64,000 bases of DNA from Pomacea canaliculata (Eukaryota; Mollusca; Gastropoda; Architaenioglossa; Ampullariidae), in NCBI RefSeq assembly GCF_003073045.1, contig NC_037593.1, positions 18,404,725 through 18,468,724 of the forward strand. The letters run 5' to 3'. Below are positions 23,447-38,435 of this stretch, piece by piece (the first letter of the stretch is position 1; every line of letters starts with the position of its first letter). The notes below the pieces were generated by a model, which was not told where the DNA came from, made no database searches, and was given only the letters and a program-made list of their open reading frames with translations. The position numbers and the translations under genes are program-made.

Positions 23447-25211
23447 GGCAGGCAGGCAGGCAGGCAGACAGGAAAGCACAAAGATAAAGAAAAGTAGACA
23501 AACAAGATGTATCAAACAAACGAATATCGACAGACTCGCATGCATGATCCCACTCAGGTATATCAGATCTTTATGAAGGTAAATAATTTTTCCCATCATT
23601 TGTCTGAGAGACGCTTACAGCTCTGAAAAGTCAAAGCACAGGTAAGAAACATAAACTATTTGGATTTCAATGAAAAACAAGACAGCTCAGCATGTTTAGT
23701 TTTAAGATTAGAAAAATAATAATGGTATGATTTATTACTTTTTACACACACATCTTCTAACATTGAAAAGCGTCGAATAGCAGTTATTATTATTATAACC
23801 TCTGCAGGATAAGACAACAGGGATATTTTCCACCCGTCTCTTGACTTTGGTGTTTGTCTCGGTAACAGGAAGTGACGTCAGTGGTTGGTTGGTTGGTTGG
23901 TTGGTTGGTTGGTTGGTTGGTTGGTTGGTTGGTTGGTTGGTTGGTTGGTTGGTTGCGTTTGACGTTGATGGCAGTCTTTACCTCCAACTTCTGCTTTCAC
24001 CACCGACCAATGGGTGCTACGCATGCGCTAAATACTTGACATATACCCGTATTCTAATAAGGGTGGCCTTACCAGGAGGGTAACTCACTTCCGAGTAGTT
24101 TGTCATGCGTGACTCGTGAAGGTGCCACGGCGTGACTGGCGAACATTATCGCTGCATAATGAATGGATGATGCTGTTGCTGTAGGTAGGTTCACGTGTAG
24201 TACTGGGAGTCCGATGGGCGACACAATCAGCACATTTCGACATTCATCTGCCACAAAAGGCTCGCGAGCAGATGCGGTGTGTGTATGTGTGTGTGTGTGC
24301 GGGCGTGCGTACTGTGTACTGATCACATGATCACATTGTAATCCGAAGGTCCAACATCTGTGACGACGAGAAGCTTCTACTGTCACGGAACACAACCTCC
24401 GGTCCTCGTTGACTGTGAGCACAGCGATAGACTAGCTCCTGGCACAGAAATCTCCATCATGTGAAGTTAGAGGTCTTCATGAGATTCTTTGCATAGGAGG
24501 CATGGATGGGTATATGCTTATTATTCACCCAATACATCCTCTCTCTCACACACACACACACATGCAAACACGCACACACACACTCTCTCTCTCTCTCAAG
24601 CACACGCCTGCACGTAGAGAAAATGAGGGAGAGAGTGAAGCAGTGAGTAAATGAGAGAATAAGACAACCCGAGAGGAGCACACTGTGCCCATCATTCACT
24701 CGGCCCCAGCAGATGCCAAGGGCGGGGATAAAAGACTTGTAGCAGAGTCTTGAAACGGTAACTGTGCGTGGGTGAGAGGATGGGGGATGCTTTGTTGTTG
24801 TTGTTGCCTTGACACTACTCTAGCAGCTACGCCTACACATAGCCAGCGCTAGCACCACGTGATACCACTGTACTCTGCATGTAAACATCTCTGGAACTAA
24901 CACCACGTGATAAGAAACTACTCTAACAGGTACACGTAGACATACGTAGTGCCAGCACGACATCATAAGACAGATCAGCCAATCCAGGCACTCATAAGAC
25001 CATCGCCCTGACGACGACGACGACGACGACGATGACGATGACGACGATGTTGATAGTGATGACATTATCACGAGGATGCCGACAACGATTACAGTCATCG
25101 TATTTTCTGGACACCCATTCTTCCACAAAATGATGCAATGCAATCTTTAACGCACAGACAGACAGACAGACAGACAGAACGACAGACAGGCAGGCAGGCA
25201 GGCAGGCAGGC

Positions 25212-25264
<53 letters not shown>

Positions 25265-25663
25265 CTTGAGCGAGAGTCTGGCAAGAAAGATCAAAGGGGC
25301 GTGCACTGTGATCAAGAGGAGATTACTCAGAATAGCAGTGTGTTTCACCTGGCGTTGCCTGGCACCACCGGTGCTGCTTCTGTCCACCAACTGGCGGCAG
25401 TTGTCGAGGTGGATGTGGATGCCGGTGTGAAGCAGCGCCCAGGTTGGCCAGGCGCCAGGTGGAGTAAGTGTCAAGCCTGACAGGCTAATGGCAGTGGCTA
25501 CCGGCGATGTCGCGCAGTGTGAGGCCGGCTTTACATGCAGACACCGGGCTCGGCAACACGGATAGCTCAGGACTGAGCCTCGTGTCGAATATTTCCATGC
25601 AGTCTTCCTACTTTCTTCATGTTGAAGTGGAGTAGGGACATAGAAAAATAATTGTGTCGGGGG

Positions 25664-25718
<55 letters not shown>

Positions 25719-26076
25719 AGTGTTTGGGGTGAAACTCAAAACAAGATACCACTTGCCCAAATGTTGGTGAACACCTCTTCTCCATTCTCGAAATAATCGC
25801 GTACAATGCACAGAAGGAGGTCAGCACCACAGACATCCAGATAACAGATTTCTAATATTAAACACTTTCAGGTCTTAAGCCTATTTAGATAATCAGTTTT
25901 ATAGAAAACCAGTGCATAACAAAAATTTTTGAACTTTTTTAAACTAAAATTGTTTTGAATAACTTAAAATTTCTTAAGTTAGATTTTCAGTCTGGTCAGC
26001 ACATTAAATTTATTTATTTTTGTGAAGCGCCTTGAGCTTGCCCTTAGGGTAGGGATAAGAAGCTATACAAGCAACC

Positions 26077-26129
<53 letters not shown>

Positions 26130-29100
26130 GACATCAGGGGGATTTTGAAATAAAATTTTCTAAATTTGGTTCCTTAGAACTGTTTTAAGTTTAAAAATAT
26201 ATTGTGCAGCTAGCTACAGAGTTCTACGATCTCAAAGTCTCAGCTAAAGGGAGAGCTGGACTAGATGCTAGAGGAAACAGGATTTCACTAGGTTTTACCC
26301 AGTCACCAGAAAGAAAAGTTGCCCTGACTAGACCTGTAAAAAAAAGATAAGAGGATAGACAGTGTTCTCACCTTCACCGATACAGGGGTAGCTTGGCACA
26401 GTCAAAGGTCTCTTTCTTCTTTCTTTCTTTCAAGCATATGCTAACCTTAAAATGTTAGTCACTCACACGCATGCACGTGCACACACAAATATAAATGGAT
26501 GGAGAGACAGATGAAGAGACAGGCAGTTACATGTAGCTATAAAACTTTTGGCATTTTTGAAGCTATTATCTCTTCTTTCATGCAGGCAGTATTAATGGTG
26601 GCAGTTGTGTTTCATTTCTTACCTTTTTTTTTTCGTCATTTCTCTTTTACTTCTTTCGACAGTTTGGTTCCTTCTTTATGTCTGACACTCTCCTTATCTC
26701 CTGCCCAAATTTTTCTGCCTCTCCTTGTACCTTATCTCACTTGTCTTATTTTTAATTCTTCCGTCTCGAGTCTAAGGCTCTCTCTCTTTCTCTAGTTTGT
26801 AGTTCTTGTTTGTTTCTTTGAACCTTTTACCTCATTTTTTCAGGTTTTTTTGATCCTGCCTTTTTTTTTTTTTATTATTATTATTATTATCACCATCTTT
26901 CTCCCGTTTCCGCAGTTATCGGTTAAAGGGAGTTTTCGCCTATTATTTACTCACCCACTCACGTCCCCTCACTCACTCACTGACTCATAACTCACTCTAT
27001 TCTTTACATCCCGCCGGTTATCTTCTATCGTTTACCGGTGTACATCTCATCCCAAGTGTGAAGATGGTCAAAGATCTGTGCCCTTGATAGCCGCCTTCCT
27101 TTTTTCACGAGTAGACAGAGATCCCTTGGCCCACTGTACCACTCACGGAATGGCTGCGGTGCTGTCTGTCTGAGGTACTCAAGTAATGTTGTTGTTTGTC
27201 CTTATGTAATGTCGAGTTCAACCGATCTGATCCCATTTCTGCATTTGCCCGTGAGGACCACTTACTTTTGCACCTGGCAAACCTTCACTTGCACCTGATA
27301 CAAGGTTACCCATGACAAACGTGTGTGTTTGTGAGAATGTTTGTGAAAGATAAACAAAACAGGAAATTTAGATACTTAAGAAAAAAAAAAACACCTGGAG
27401 TTTTACTTGGTGAGCTTTTTGTGTGATCAGTTGTACAAGAAGTTAGAACAGCATTCATACGGACTTTATACGAACTGTCACTGTTCTTCTTTGTCAATTA
27501 TTAAATATTATATTAAGACTACGGTTTATACTTTATTTATCTTTACGCATGATCAGGTGTGCTTCTGACTAAAATTCTTTAATCTAATTATTAAAACCAT
27601 CGTTGATGGAGCCGACAACAACGGTGGCTTTTATTTGCACCTGTACTGAAAAATATAGACAAAAGAAAAAAAAAAGCTTAACGGAGGTAAACGGCAAAGA
27701 TTCTTTAAAGAAACGGAATTCTATTTATCAGGCCTGCTTCCGAGATGTCTGGCATAAACTTGACAGCGGTAACTGGTACTGGTACAGATACTCGTCCTCC
27801 TCCTGGTCTTATCGCCTCCCCTGCACGGGTACCTGTCGGGTAATTGATCTCCAACACACAGGGCGGTACATCACCTGCCAGGTAGCATCACCTCACCTGG
27901 CGAACAGCGGCCGTCGTACGTGCAGGTCTGAACACAACCTTCTTCTTTCTCCACACTTGTGTGTCTGGGCTTCTCGAGATGAGTACTTTCTCCAGCAGAC
28001 ATGTGAACTCACATAAATGGTGGTCCGTGTGTAAGTATGTACACAAGACACATATACTGATGTACAGTCTACCTGCTTTGCCAGCTGTTATTTCGCTGAC
28101 CTCTCCTCTCGTCACACATCAAGAGCTGAGACTGGACATAAACAAAACAAACATTTGAAGGAAGTACAGCAAACCCAATCCAATGTTGGAGAACAGGTTG
28201 GTATCACAAGGGAAATGTTCACATAGAGTTCACTACAGCAGCTAACCGACAAAGATGGCAATAACAAGGGGGTCATGTTGTCATGACAACAGCAGTGAAG
28301 ACTGTACAGACAAGTGGGTGTCCATGTAGAGCTGTGCAGTCTTCCTTGTCTAGAACTCTCATCATCAGTCCGTCGTCTGAATATGAACTTGCCAGCGATA
28401 AATACAAACTTAGGCAAAAGATGAAGCAACAAGAGAACTTTCACCCCGCTCCTCCCCTCAGCACACCCGCGGCCAGACACACTCACTCACCCACTTACCC
28501 CAATACACACACAACTCACCCACCACTTACCACCACTCACACTCATATCCACCCCCTACACCTCCATCCAACATCTGTTTGCCCTGTACATCAAGCCACT
28601 TTTTTGTGGGCAGTACAAAAACTGCAGCAGAAGACCACAGCCATCATCCCGACAGGAACGACTGTTTCTGGAAAACTCGCAATGTGCCCCGAGTGGCCCT
28701 GCCTCGGAGAAAATATCTCAGTCTGTCTCTAAGCAAAGAGTAAACGTCTGCCCTACCCGAGCTCTGACGAGCGAGTACGTGTCTGATAAACTACCCGCAA
28801 GCAGCCTCTCCAAGTGCACTTGGGGTTGGACTTCGGTGGGAAGCTGCCTCCGAGTCGTCACGAGGGAACTCGGGGGGATACTCGTAGAAAGGTTCATTGG
28901 TTGTTTCCGAAGACGAAAAAAAAAAAAAGACCTCAGAAAAAGATTTGCCGATCCTTGGACAGGAGCCCACTGGAGGAGACAAAAGCGATATTTATGTCTT
29001 ACACGCAGACAAGCTGCTTCTTACACCTGTTGCTGAAACTTCACATCAGGGTGATACTATATGCGAGCACATCTCACGGTGATGCCAGGGTATCCACCCG

Positions 29101-32100
29101 TGTGTAGGAACAGCTGCACACTAGCAATACGGAGACTGGGCAGAAGTTCTTTCTTCTTCTCTGGACCCACCAGTTGTGGGATTCTTGTCTACGTTCCAAG
29201 CTTTGAAGTTCGCAATCAAAAGCCACCATTTGAACATTTTAAGAAATTTATTTCAAGATTCAGCAAAAGTCATGCGCAAAGCACACACTTACATACACTC
29301 ACAGACATACACGTGCGCACACGCACTCACGCAAACTACATACACATTGTACATATATATATATACAGAGAGAGAGAGAGACTTGTGTGTAGTTTTGACA
29401 GTTGCATTTATTTTGTTTCTATTTTAACCTTTCCATTTTTTACTGCTGTTGTTCTAATTTTATCTGAGATTCTTTTTTGTATTCTTTTGCCCCTCACATT
29501 CTCTCTCTCTCTCTTTGCGTGCGTACGCGCGCGAGAAAGTGTGTGTGTGTGTTTGTGCAAGTGCAAGGGTATGATTTAGTGATGGAATACATTTAGAATA
29601 CATTTATCTTTCTTTATTTATGTCTAGTGGGTGAGTACATTTAAACTAATTTTATAATCTCTTTCTTTCTCGCTCCTCGTGTCCTCGACAGCTATATGCA
29701 CAGGCATTCATACTTTCACACACACACACACCTGTGTATATTCACACGTACACCTGAAAATATTCAGACATGCACTTACATAGATTTCATGCATTCCTGA
29801 ACATACATATGTTCTAACACACACATATTCACATAGACACACACAGATGCAGAAGAAGTGAAGGAAAACTGTAGAAGTAAAAGCTTTACCCAACAATATC
29901 ATCACAAGAACAAAATATCAGTTTATTGTTGCTACCTTCACTGTATCCACCCTCTTCACGAGGTTTCAAACCCCTACCAAGGGTTTAACCCAGAATTATG
30001 TTAGCTTTGTCTCACTCACCTAGACCTGCAATATGGAGCATTCAGCAGAACATGCTCTTTGAGTGATGGGAAGAAAACACAAAATAAAGCATACAGGGTG
30101 AATATGAAGTGGGAATGTGAAGGGAGGTCAAAGGTGAAATCACTAAGCGTGCAATAATGCGTGCATGAGTACAAAAGCTAACTTACAAAGATGTAGTTGA
30201 TTCTACTACAGAGGTTAGCATCCACATCACTTGTGTGCAGGCAGGCAACTATTTCCAGCCATTAAACTTACCCCGACTACAGCTCGGGTGGAAACCGCAG
30301 GATGTGTGATCTAGCGAATCGTTTATCATCCTCCCTCTAAATAGCCTTATCAGCATTTCTTGTGGCTACAGTGCAGAATGCGAACTCCTTGTCAGCGCTT
30401 CGTGCTTTGCACAAAATCTCGACCTCCTGCCCCTGGGGTCGTAACCATGACGTACGGGTAAAACTATCCTGGGGATGGAGGATGGGGAGGTGAGGTAAAG
30501 CTACGTGACGAAGGTGAAGCGGAATCGTCTGGGTGGAAGCTGGCGCAGACCTCGACAGCCTGCAGATAACCCATGACCACCTAGTGTGTGGCTTCTGGGT
30601 GCTCCCTGAGGGGAAGCAGCTTCTGGGGGCAACGGCGTACTTCCGGTCCATGGGCGCGGGCCCTGGTGTCAAAGAACTCGTATGATCGTTTGGTGGAGGC
30701 CGACTGTGAAAGCGCGCTTTTCCTAAACAAACAAGCCAAGAGGTCAGAGGAGGGTCAACAGGGTGCAACGACTTCTTCCTGCGAGTGGAGAGAAGTGTAC
30801 GGCATGGAAGTTGTTTTTGTTCTTCCGCCCGTGAAACAATCTCACTTTTTCTTCCATCTGCTTGTCAACGCATGCTCATGAAAACATTCAATATTTTCGT
30901 TTTGGGTGTAAAGTGGATCTCTTCATGCACAGCCTCACGACTGACAAGGGGAGAGTACATGGCGATGGCAACATGGCGTCAATACATGAGAATATTTTGT
31001 GAGTGTGAGATGGATGAAGGTAAAAATACACAGGACTATACACAGTCTAAGCTGCACTAACCGCCATTATAATTAACCCAGGTCTTGTTCTCTTTTTTTA
31101 TTATTATTATTAAAACTGTCTAGAGTGGATGTCCATCATAGTAAAGGTTGGTTTCCATAAATCAGCAAAGGTTGGTAGCACATTTTTACAGACAAGATTT
31201 TTGCATGTGTTCTGAGGCCTGCTTACATCCGGGGCCTCGCCTCAATGCTGAAGAGGTGGACTTTGTCCCCAGCATCTGACATTTTGCATCCGTCATCGCT
31301 CTGAGTGGACCGCGTTTGTTCTCTGCTAAATTGTCGGAGGACCTTTGTGGCTGGTGAGCGAGAGAGGGTAGAAAAACGACATAGCTGACATTTTCAACCC
31401 TGACTTGGGGTTCAGTGCATTCGTTTTTGTTCACCCCTTCTTGGAGGGTGCGGGCATGCGAAGAACCCCCAGTAGTTCTGCCCCTTGTGTGACAGAGACC
31501 GGGGGTGTGAATATGATGACATTTACAATGTGTCAGAATAAATAAATTCGTGTGAAAAAAACAACAAAGGTGTTTAACAATTTAATGTGATTTGCTTTGA
31601 TGTCCTCCATGCTCTCCCGCTATACAACAGCAGTGTACAAACTATACTCATCACAATAAGTGTTGAATGTTGCACTGAACTGCGAAATGAAGAAACTGTA
31701 GGATTTTAATTTTGTGTTTATTTCCGAAACCACAATGTAAACGAGAATTCTTTATTGGCCTAAGTCAGTTCGGTTTAAACTGAAGATTACTGCTAACCGA
31801 AGACACACTTTATTTATTACAATATATCAAACCATAGAAATGATGCGAACTAACATGACCAACAATGTGGTTAGTAAAGCTCGATCAGCCTGTCGTAAAT
31901 ACAACAACCCCTGAGAACAAATTCGCCAGAGAACAGAGTTGAGAATAACACAGAAGGACAAGAACAACCTGGGGAAAAGAATGTTTAGATGATCACTGTG
32001 ATATTAGGGTGATATTTGCTAATTTATTAACCGATTCATTGACCGTTAGACCTGTCATATTGCAATAGCTGCTCACTGGTCCTGTCTTTTTTTAGAAGAA

Positions 32101-35100
32101 TAAAATTGTTAGCAAACTTTTAACTTCGCTTCATCTCTGACCGAGTTTGTATCTAAAGTGAACTGTTGAAACATATCCAAGTCTCTAATGACTGCACCTT
32201 TCAGCATTGCTGCCGCGAGAGAGAGAGAAGGAGTGAGAGAGAAAGAAAGTGCTCGACAGGTGCAGCAAGCAGTGCATCGAAGCCCATGGTATTCCATATT
32301 TCTCGAAAATAACAAAAATAATCCAGTTTGATGGATTTCCGCCTCTCATGCCCATTTAGTTTCGCTTGCCTGCACGCCACCTGTTTGATTGATTTTGCAA
32401 GCGAGTGTTCACAGACTTGTCTGCTCGTCTAGCATCGGATTTGAATTAATAGCTTAGCCATGAGTGTGTGAGAGGGTGAGTGTGTGGATGAGTGAGTGAG
32501 TGTGTGAGTGAGTGTGTGAGTGAGTGGGTGAGGGGTGGGTGAGGGGGTGGGTGAGGGAGTGGGTGAGGGAGTGATATGGTGTGGCAGGTAGAGACAGAGG
32601 ATGAGACAGAGTGTAGCAGAGGGAAAGAAGGATAAACAGATCCAATAAGTTGTAGCAGTTTCTTTTGCAAACTTTTCCAGAAGACGATTTTCCTTCACAA
32701 ACCTGGTGGCATGCGAGTTGACCGGCAAGATCACCTCCAGGCTGTGTCCTAAGTTGTATGTTTACATTGAAAGGTGATGGTCGTGATGACCAGTATATCA
32801 GTGTGTGTGTGGGGTGGGTGGAAGTGGGGAAGGTACCCTGTTAGTGTGATCAGGTGTTGTGAGCCAGAGAGAAAACCTGTTTGTGTTGACACCCTAAGGC
32901 TTGGCAGTTCTTTGAAAAATACAATCAACATCAGCTTAATATCATCAGAGCCCCACTGTTGGTGTCTCACACATACGTGCACGCTAGTAAACCTAAATGT
33001 GATGGATGGAAAATAATAATTAAAAAAAAACCAACCACGTTCACTACTGCGAGAACGAGTTTGAAAGAACCCTTCTTTACACATTTGTGGAGTTATATAT
33101 TTATATATCCGATTCACTCGGTCAGCTTATGACAGTTACATTACAAACGGTGACAGCGTACATCTGCAAAACATGTTTATCATTCTTATTTATTGTTTGT
33201 CTCTTTCGCATTTTTGGAGTTTGCGTAAACTGCGGGACGACCGTGACCTGCTGCACAAGAGAAGGAATTGGCTTCGTTCCACTCCAGGGCCTCACCCCGC
33301 ACCTCCACCTCGCTCTTTGCTCTCAGTGTCTGAGCCGCGCTGACCTTTCACCTGGTGTTGTTTGCATGCAAACCACGTGATGCCAACTCCGTGTCTCGGC
33401 GTCCCAGGTGTGTCTACAGCTGATTGGCGCATGATCGTCTGCTACTCTGCAGACTTTGTTTCTTTGCTTTGTGGGTTCTTTCTTCCTTTTTTTTAAGTCC
33501 TAGAAGTTTATAATCCTTGCTTCCTACCCTCCCTAGCCTGACATCACCTTGATGAGGTCGTGACCTAGACCTCGCAGACGTAAGACTGTAGATTGTGATA
33601 CATCGGGTGTTCCGTCAATACCCCGTTTATCCACCCGACCCACCCTACTGCAACCTTCCGTAGTATTATGTATGAGTAGCTGCCTCAAACCTTGTATATA
33701 TATAATTTGTTGCTAATTTTCTTTTTCTTTCTTTGTTTGTTTGTTTTGTTTGTTTGTTTTTTTTTGGGGGGGGGGTTTGTTGTTGTTGTTGTTGTTGTTG
33801 GTTTTTTTTGTTTTTGTTTTTGTTTTTTTGTTTTTTTTTTGCCTCTTGGTGTTTACGTCACCTGGATTCATGATACACGTGTTCGCATATGATAAACGTA
33901 GGTTTACGATTATACATCTGTTTACACATCATAAACATGTGTTCACACTCATCATAAGCCTGCGTTCATACCACTCACAAACCTGTGTTTATATATATAT
34001 CTTTAACCTGTTTATGAATCATCATAAACCTGTGTTTATTCCCATCATGCCCAGCGTTTTCTCGTGCCTCCACCAACTCTTTTCGCCATTGTCAGCGTGT
34101 CCGCCATCCTCACCTCCTGTAGCTGCGGTCTACCGGTGACGTCAGCGCGTGAGCTGTGCTCGTGCATGCCGAGGCCGTGCAGTGTGTCCAGCTCCAGCTT
34201 TCAATTATTCACCGATTAATCGCCTTCTGTCCCTCCGGCTTCCTCGCTTGCGTATGCAACGACAGATTGAGCGTTTGCTGCGGCCATCTGTAATAACCAG
34301 AGATCAGTGTATGGCATCCCAGCACGAGGGACCGCGTTCCCTGCAGGGAGCCTCCATCCGTGGGGACACCCCGGCGGGTAGGGGAGGCGACAGTCTACAG
34401 CTCATCGGTGTTGTGGAGCAAGGATGCACGTGCTGACTGTGGACTTGCACTCCAACAGAAACGCGTCACGTGACTATAGTAAGTCTCGTTTTGACCTAGA
34501 CGAATTGGGCCTCGGGATGAACAGAGCTGCACGAATTCAAACCTGTGTACAACAATCTTATAAGAGCAGACAGACTGTATTACAAAAATAGTTTGAGAGT
34601 TATAAGACAGGCATCTACGATAGATAAACGATCTATGCATTCAGCTCACAATCAATTTGCCTAATGGTCGTTCGCCGATCACAAGCTGCCATCTTTATGA
34701 ACCCCTCTCAGGTGAGGGTTGTCTTCTCCCCCGTCCTTACAAATAAAAATAATAGTTAATAAAACTGGCAGAGCGGTGCACTTTTGGTTGGAAAGTTGGG
34801 GTGGTAGCTATTTCGAGACCTCTACACGGGGTAGTGTCGAAAAATGTTGACGCAGTTCGAAGCAGGTTAAAAAAAAAAAAAAGGTCTTTATATGGCTCAG
34901 CGTATTTTAGAAAAAACGGGAATCTGCATGGTCTCCCTACAAGGGCCCGCAAGGGTACCTCAGGGTTAGCGGAAATGTCCTGTCAAACAGGTGGTTGGCT
35001 AATAATCTAGAGGTAAAATCTTGAGTACAATCTACATTGCTGACTACGGACGCCTTTCTAGACCTGTAAATGTAAAGCGATGCTAAAGCAAACCTGGGTG

Positions 35101-38100
35101 GGTGGGTGTTAATGTATCTCTGATTAACTAACAGTTACGTCCCAAACTTACAGAAAAGCTAACAACCCGAGGCTAAAAAAAAAAAATGAAATAAAAGTCT
35201 CTGGACTTTTAAGTGCCCTATTACTGTTACAGAAACTAATTATTTTATAATTGAAATAGCAACAACAGAAAAGAAAGGGGCTGTGAATTATGCAAACAAA
35301 AATATTTGTTAGCAATGCTTGACACCTCGTAAAAATGGAGGCAAAGCACGATTGTTCTCAGCTCATTTTGGGTATTATTTCATGCTGTCGACCTCTGAGA
35401 GTCTCTCCCCCGTAATGGGACATTGAAGCCGTTGATTATAATGAGCTGCCTTGTTAATGAACGCCCCTGATGACCCTCGCACCTGCTGCTCCTGCCCTCG
35501 GTGACGCGACATTTCCCGAGAGGTGATGGCGCCCTCGTTTACTTGTACCGCTGTTAATTTTCCTTCGTAAGTACCCGCATAAATTACAAGATATATTTAT
35601 ACAGAAATTAAGAAAGTGTCTATTCGATAGAAAGAAAAGATGCAGGTGTTTACATTAATTGATGTTTGAGAGATAATTTGAAAAAAACTCACTCCGAAAT
35701 AAAATTAATAACTCCAAGAATCCAATCAAGCTAAAGATTTAATGTATATTTTAAACCCGGAATAAGCTGTATGAAAACAATGGCCAGTTCCTTTAAAATC
35801 ATATAAAATAATCTCTCAGGAAGTCCACCCCAAACTCCCAGCAGTACTTGCGGTGATAGAGGGTGTCTGAGTAGTGGGGTGGACTGTACTCAGTGCTGAG
35901 TGGAAACAAAATGTCGGGCGGCTGGTAGAACAATAGGACTTGGCTTCCCAAAGTCAACACCTTTCCTTCTCTGTACTCAGCGCTAAATGTCATTGTGCAG
36001 ACCTCGTGGAAAAAATTTCACGTGCTATCATCCATTCGCAAGAGAGGAAATCACAAAGTTTAAACAAACATCTGGGATCCCTTAGTCTACTAAATATAGT
36101 GTGTACAAGTAGGGAGACCATTGTAAACAAACCTTTCTTGTTTTGTTTTTGTTTGGCCACCAGGAGAGCTTTTGGTTGTACCGCACAGTGCAAGAGAAGG
36201 TTACACCATCTGAAAGTAATAGCAGTCACCAAGTTCGAGTCTGGGGGGAAAAATGGCGAAAGAACTTTGTAATTTTTTTAACGGTCTTTTATCGATGCTT
36301 TACCAATTAAACTTTTAAAAGAGTCAAAAGATAAAAAAAAAAAAACATAATAATAACACAAGATCTTCAGTATCGCAAACTGTAGAAACACCAGTGATTT
36401 GACAATTTATTTTTGGGTGTCCACGTTGAAATTCTATCTGAATTTTTTTATTTTTATTTTTTTTTTATCCTCTTCCTGTCTCTGAATCCAATCTACATCT
36501 CGACATCCATGTAGCGATGTACGTATTGTCATCGATCATCCGTTTAGGCAAGTAATCATATTATTTCACGAATCATCCATTTGCTCTCCCATCATTCATT
36601 CGGTTTCTCACGTGGGTGAGCTTCAGTCTGTCCTCGCCGCACTCGCCACCATCATCAGTGAGGCAGTGAGGAGGGGAGACATGCATCAGCGCTGTGGGCA
36701 TTCGGCTCACCACGTGACTTGCCCGCCGCACACTGCAGCCATTAAGGACCACCAGGAGACCAGTCGAGGTGAAAATATGTGCTAAACAGCTCAGGTGGCC
36801 GGTCCTTTCAGGTAGTCTCCATCCTCCACGAGGCTGTTAATGAAATATGGTTAGGGTCACCCGTGCACAGCGCCGTCACCTCCGACAGGATCAGCGCCAT
36901 CGACGGCCACGTGACCAATACGCTTCCTGTACATAAACTCCGATGAGCTGGTCACGTGAGCACACGTCGACACTCATGGCTGACAGTCTCAAAAACTGCC
37001 ATCACAGACAGAAATTCAATAATAGGGAGAATACAGAAGCCAGAATACATCACCGACATAAATCAGATACTAGAGAGAACACACTAGTCAGAATACATTA
37101 AGACATAAATCAAATAAGAGGGAAAATCCAGGAGTCAGAATACATCACACATAGAAATCAGAGGGAGACTATAGTAGTCAGAATAAATTAAAGAAAGAAA
37201 TAAAATAAGAGGGAGAGCACAGTAGGTGGGAATACAATAGGGACAGAACAGCGAGGAGAGTACAAAGAACACGTTTGCCACCAACACTGGAGACAGAAGC
37301 CGTGGAATACGAACACGAACTGACAGACTATTTATTCTATGAATTACTAACAAAGAGAAATTTGAACAAGAATCTGTTGTACCACAGGCTGTAAGCACCC
37401 TGAATTAAAAAAAAAAAGTCGTAAGACTGTAAAGGTTAAACCAAGAAATGTTTAAGAATACCGACACAGAGTGTATGCTCTTTCCCTTAATCTTTCCTGG
37501 CAGAGTTTAATTTTATGTATTTTTATTTTGTTTGTATGTTGGGGTTTACACTGGGGGTGTTTTGAGTATGTCTGAAGTGTGATGTAGCAAAGTTTTTGTC
37601 GCACACCTGCATACTTTATTTGTCTGAGATTATCCGCCCTTGCATTAATTGGTGTTTTAATTGAGTCTACACATAATAATAATTCCGACAAGGAGCAGTT
37701 TAAGAAGCCAACCAAGAAAGAACGGGGGAGGGGAACGGAAGGAGGGGCGTGTAGTGCTATTTAATTGTCCCTATCTGAATACAGTACTCTGTGTCCACCA
37801 AGTCTATGAAATTAAAATAAATTATGGACAGAAAATCGCGGAGACAGAAGAAAACTGCGAACCAGGTGTGTGTGTGTGCTGCCTGGCGTTTCGTCCATGT
37901 AAGCAAGAACATTGTGGTTTTTGTCGATTCCCGGAATGTTTTTAATTTTTATTTTTATTGACTTTTATTTTTCTTTTTGGTCTAGGTCTTGAATTTCTTT
38001 ATATATAAATTTTTGCGTTTCCCTTTTTCTCAAACATGGGGTCGGGCAGGTCAACTTTTACTCGCCGGGCCAGGTAGGCGCCGAGAAAGTGTTGCTGTCT

Positions 38101-38391
38101 GGGCTGGATGTAGACAGTTGCTGTTCTAACGCCATAAATATCTCCAAATCCACTCACATGAAAGAATAAGCAAATGATAAAGTCCTTGATGTTGTTCACA
38201 GAATTTTAAGAGAGTTCTCAGAGATAAGAAAACCGTCTGAGATGACACCTCGTATCTTAATGACCTGAGTACATGAAGGCGGATCCCACTTGCCTTTATA
38301 TCTTTGTGAATTTTGTAGTTTAGTGGAATTTTTAATGATTTTATGACAGAAGAAAACGAATAAAGAAAATTAACAGCCGCAGCAGATGCAG

Positions 38392-38435
<44 letters not shown>

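Noticed and set aside
23397-25719. CRISPR-like or satellite array
   Set aside because: The units are 3-4 bp slippage microsatellites with no spacers.
30337-30768. 143-codon minus-strand frame
   Set aside because: Pro/Ser/Arg-rich composition without family resemblance, hydrophobic core or splice partners.
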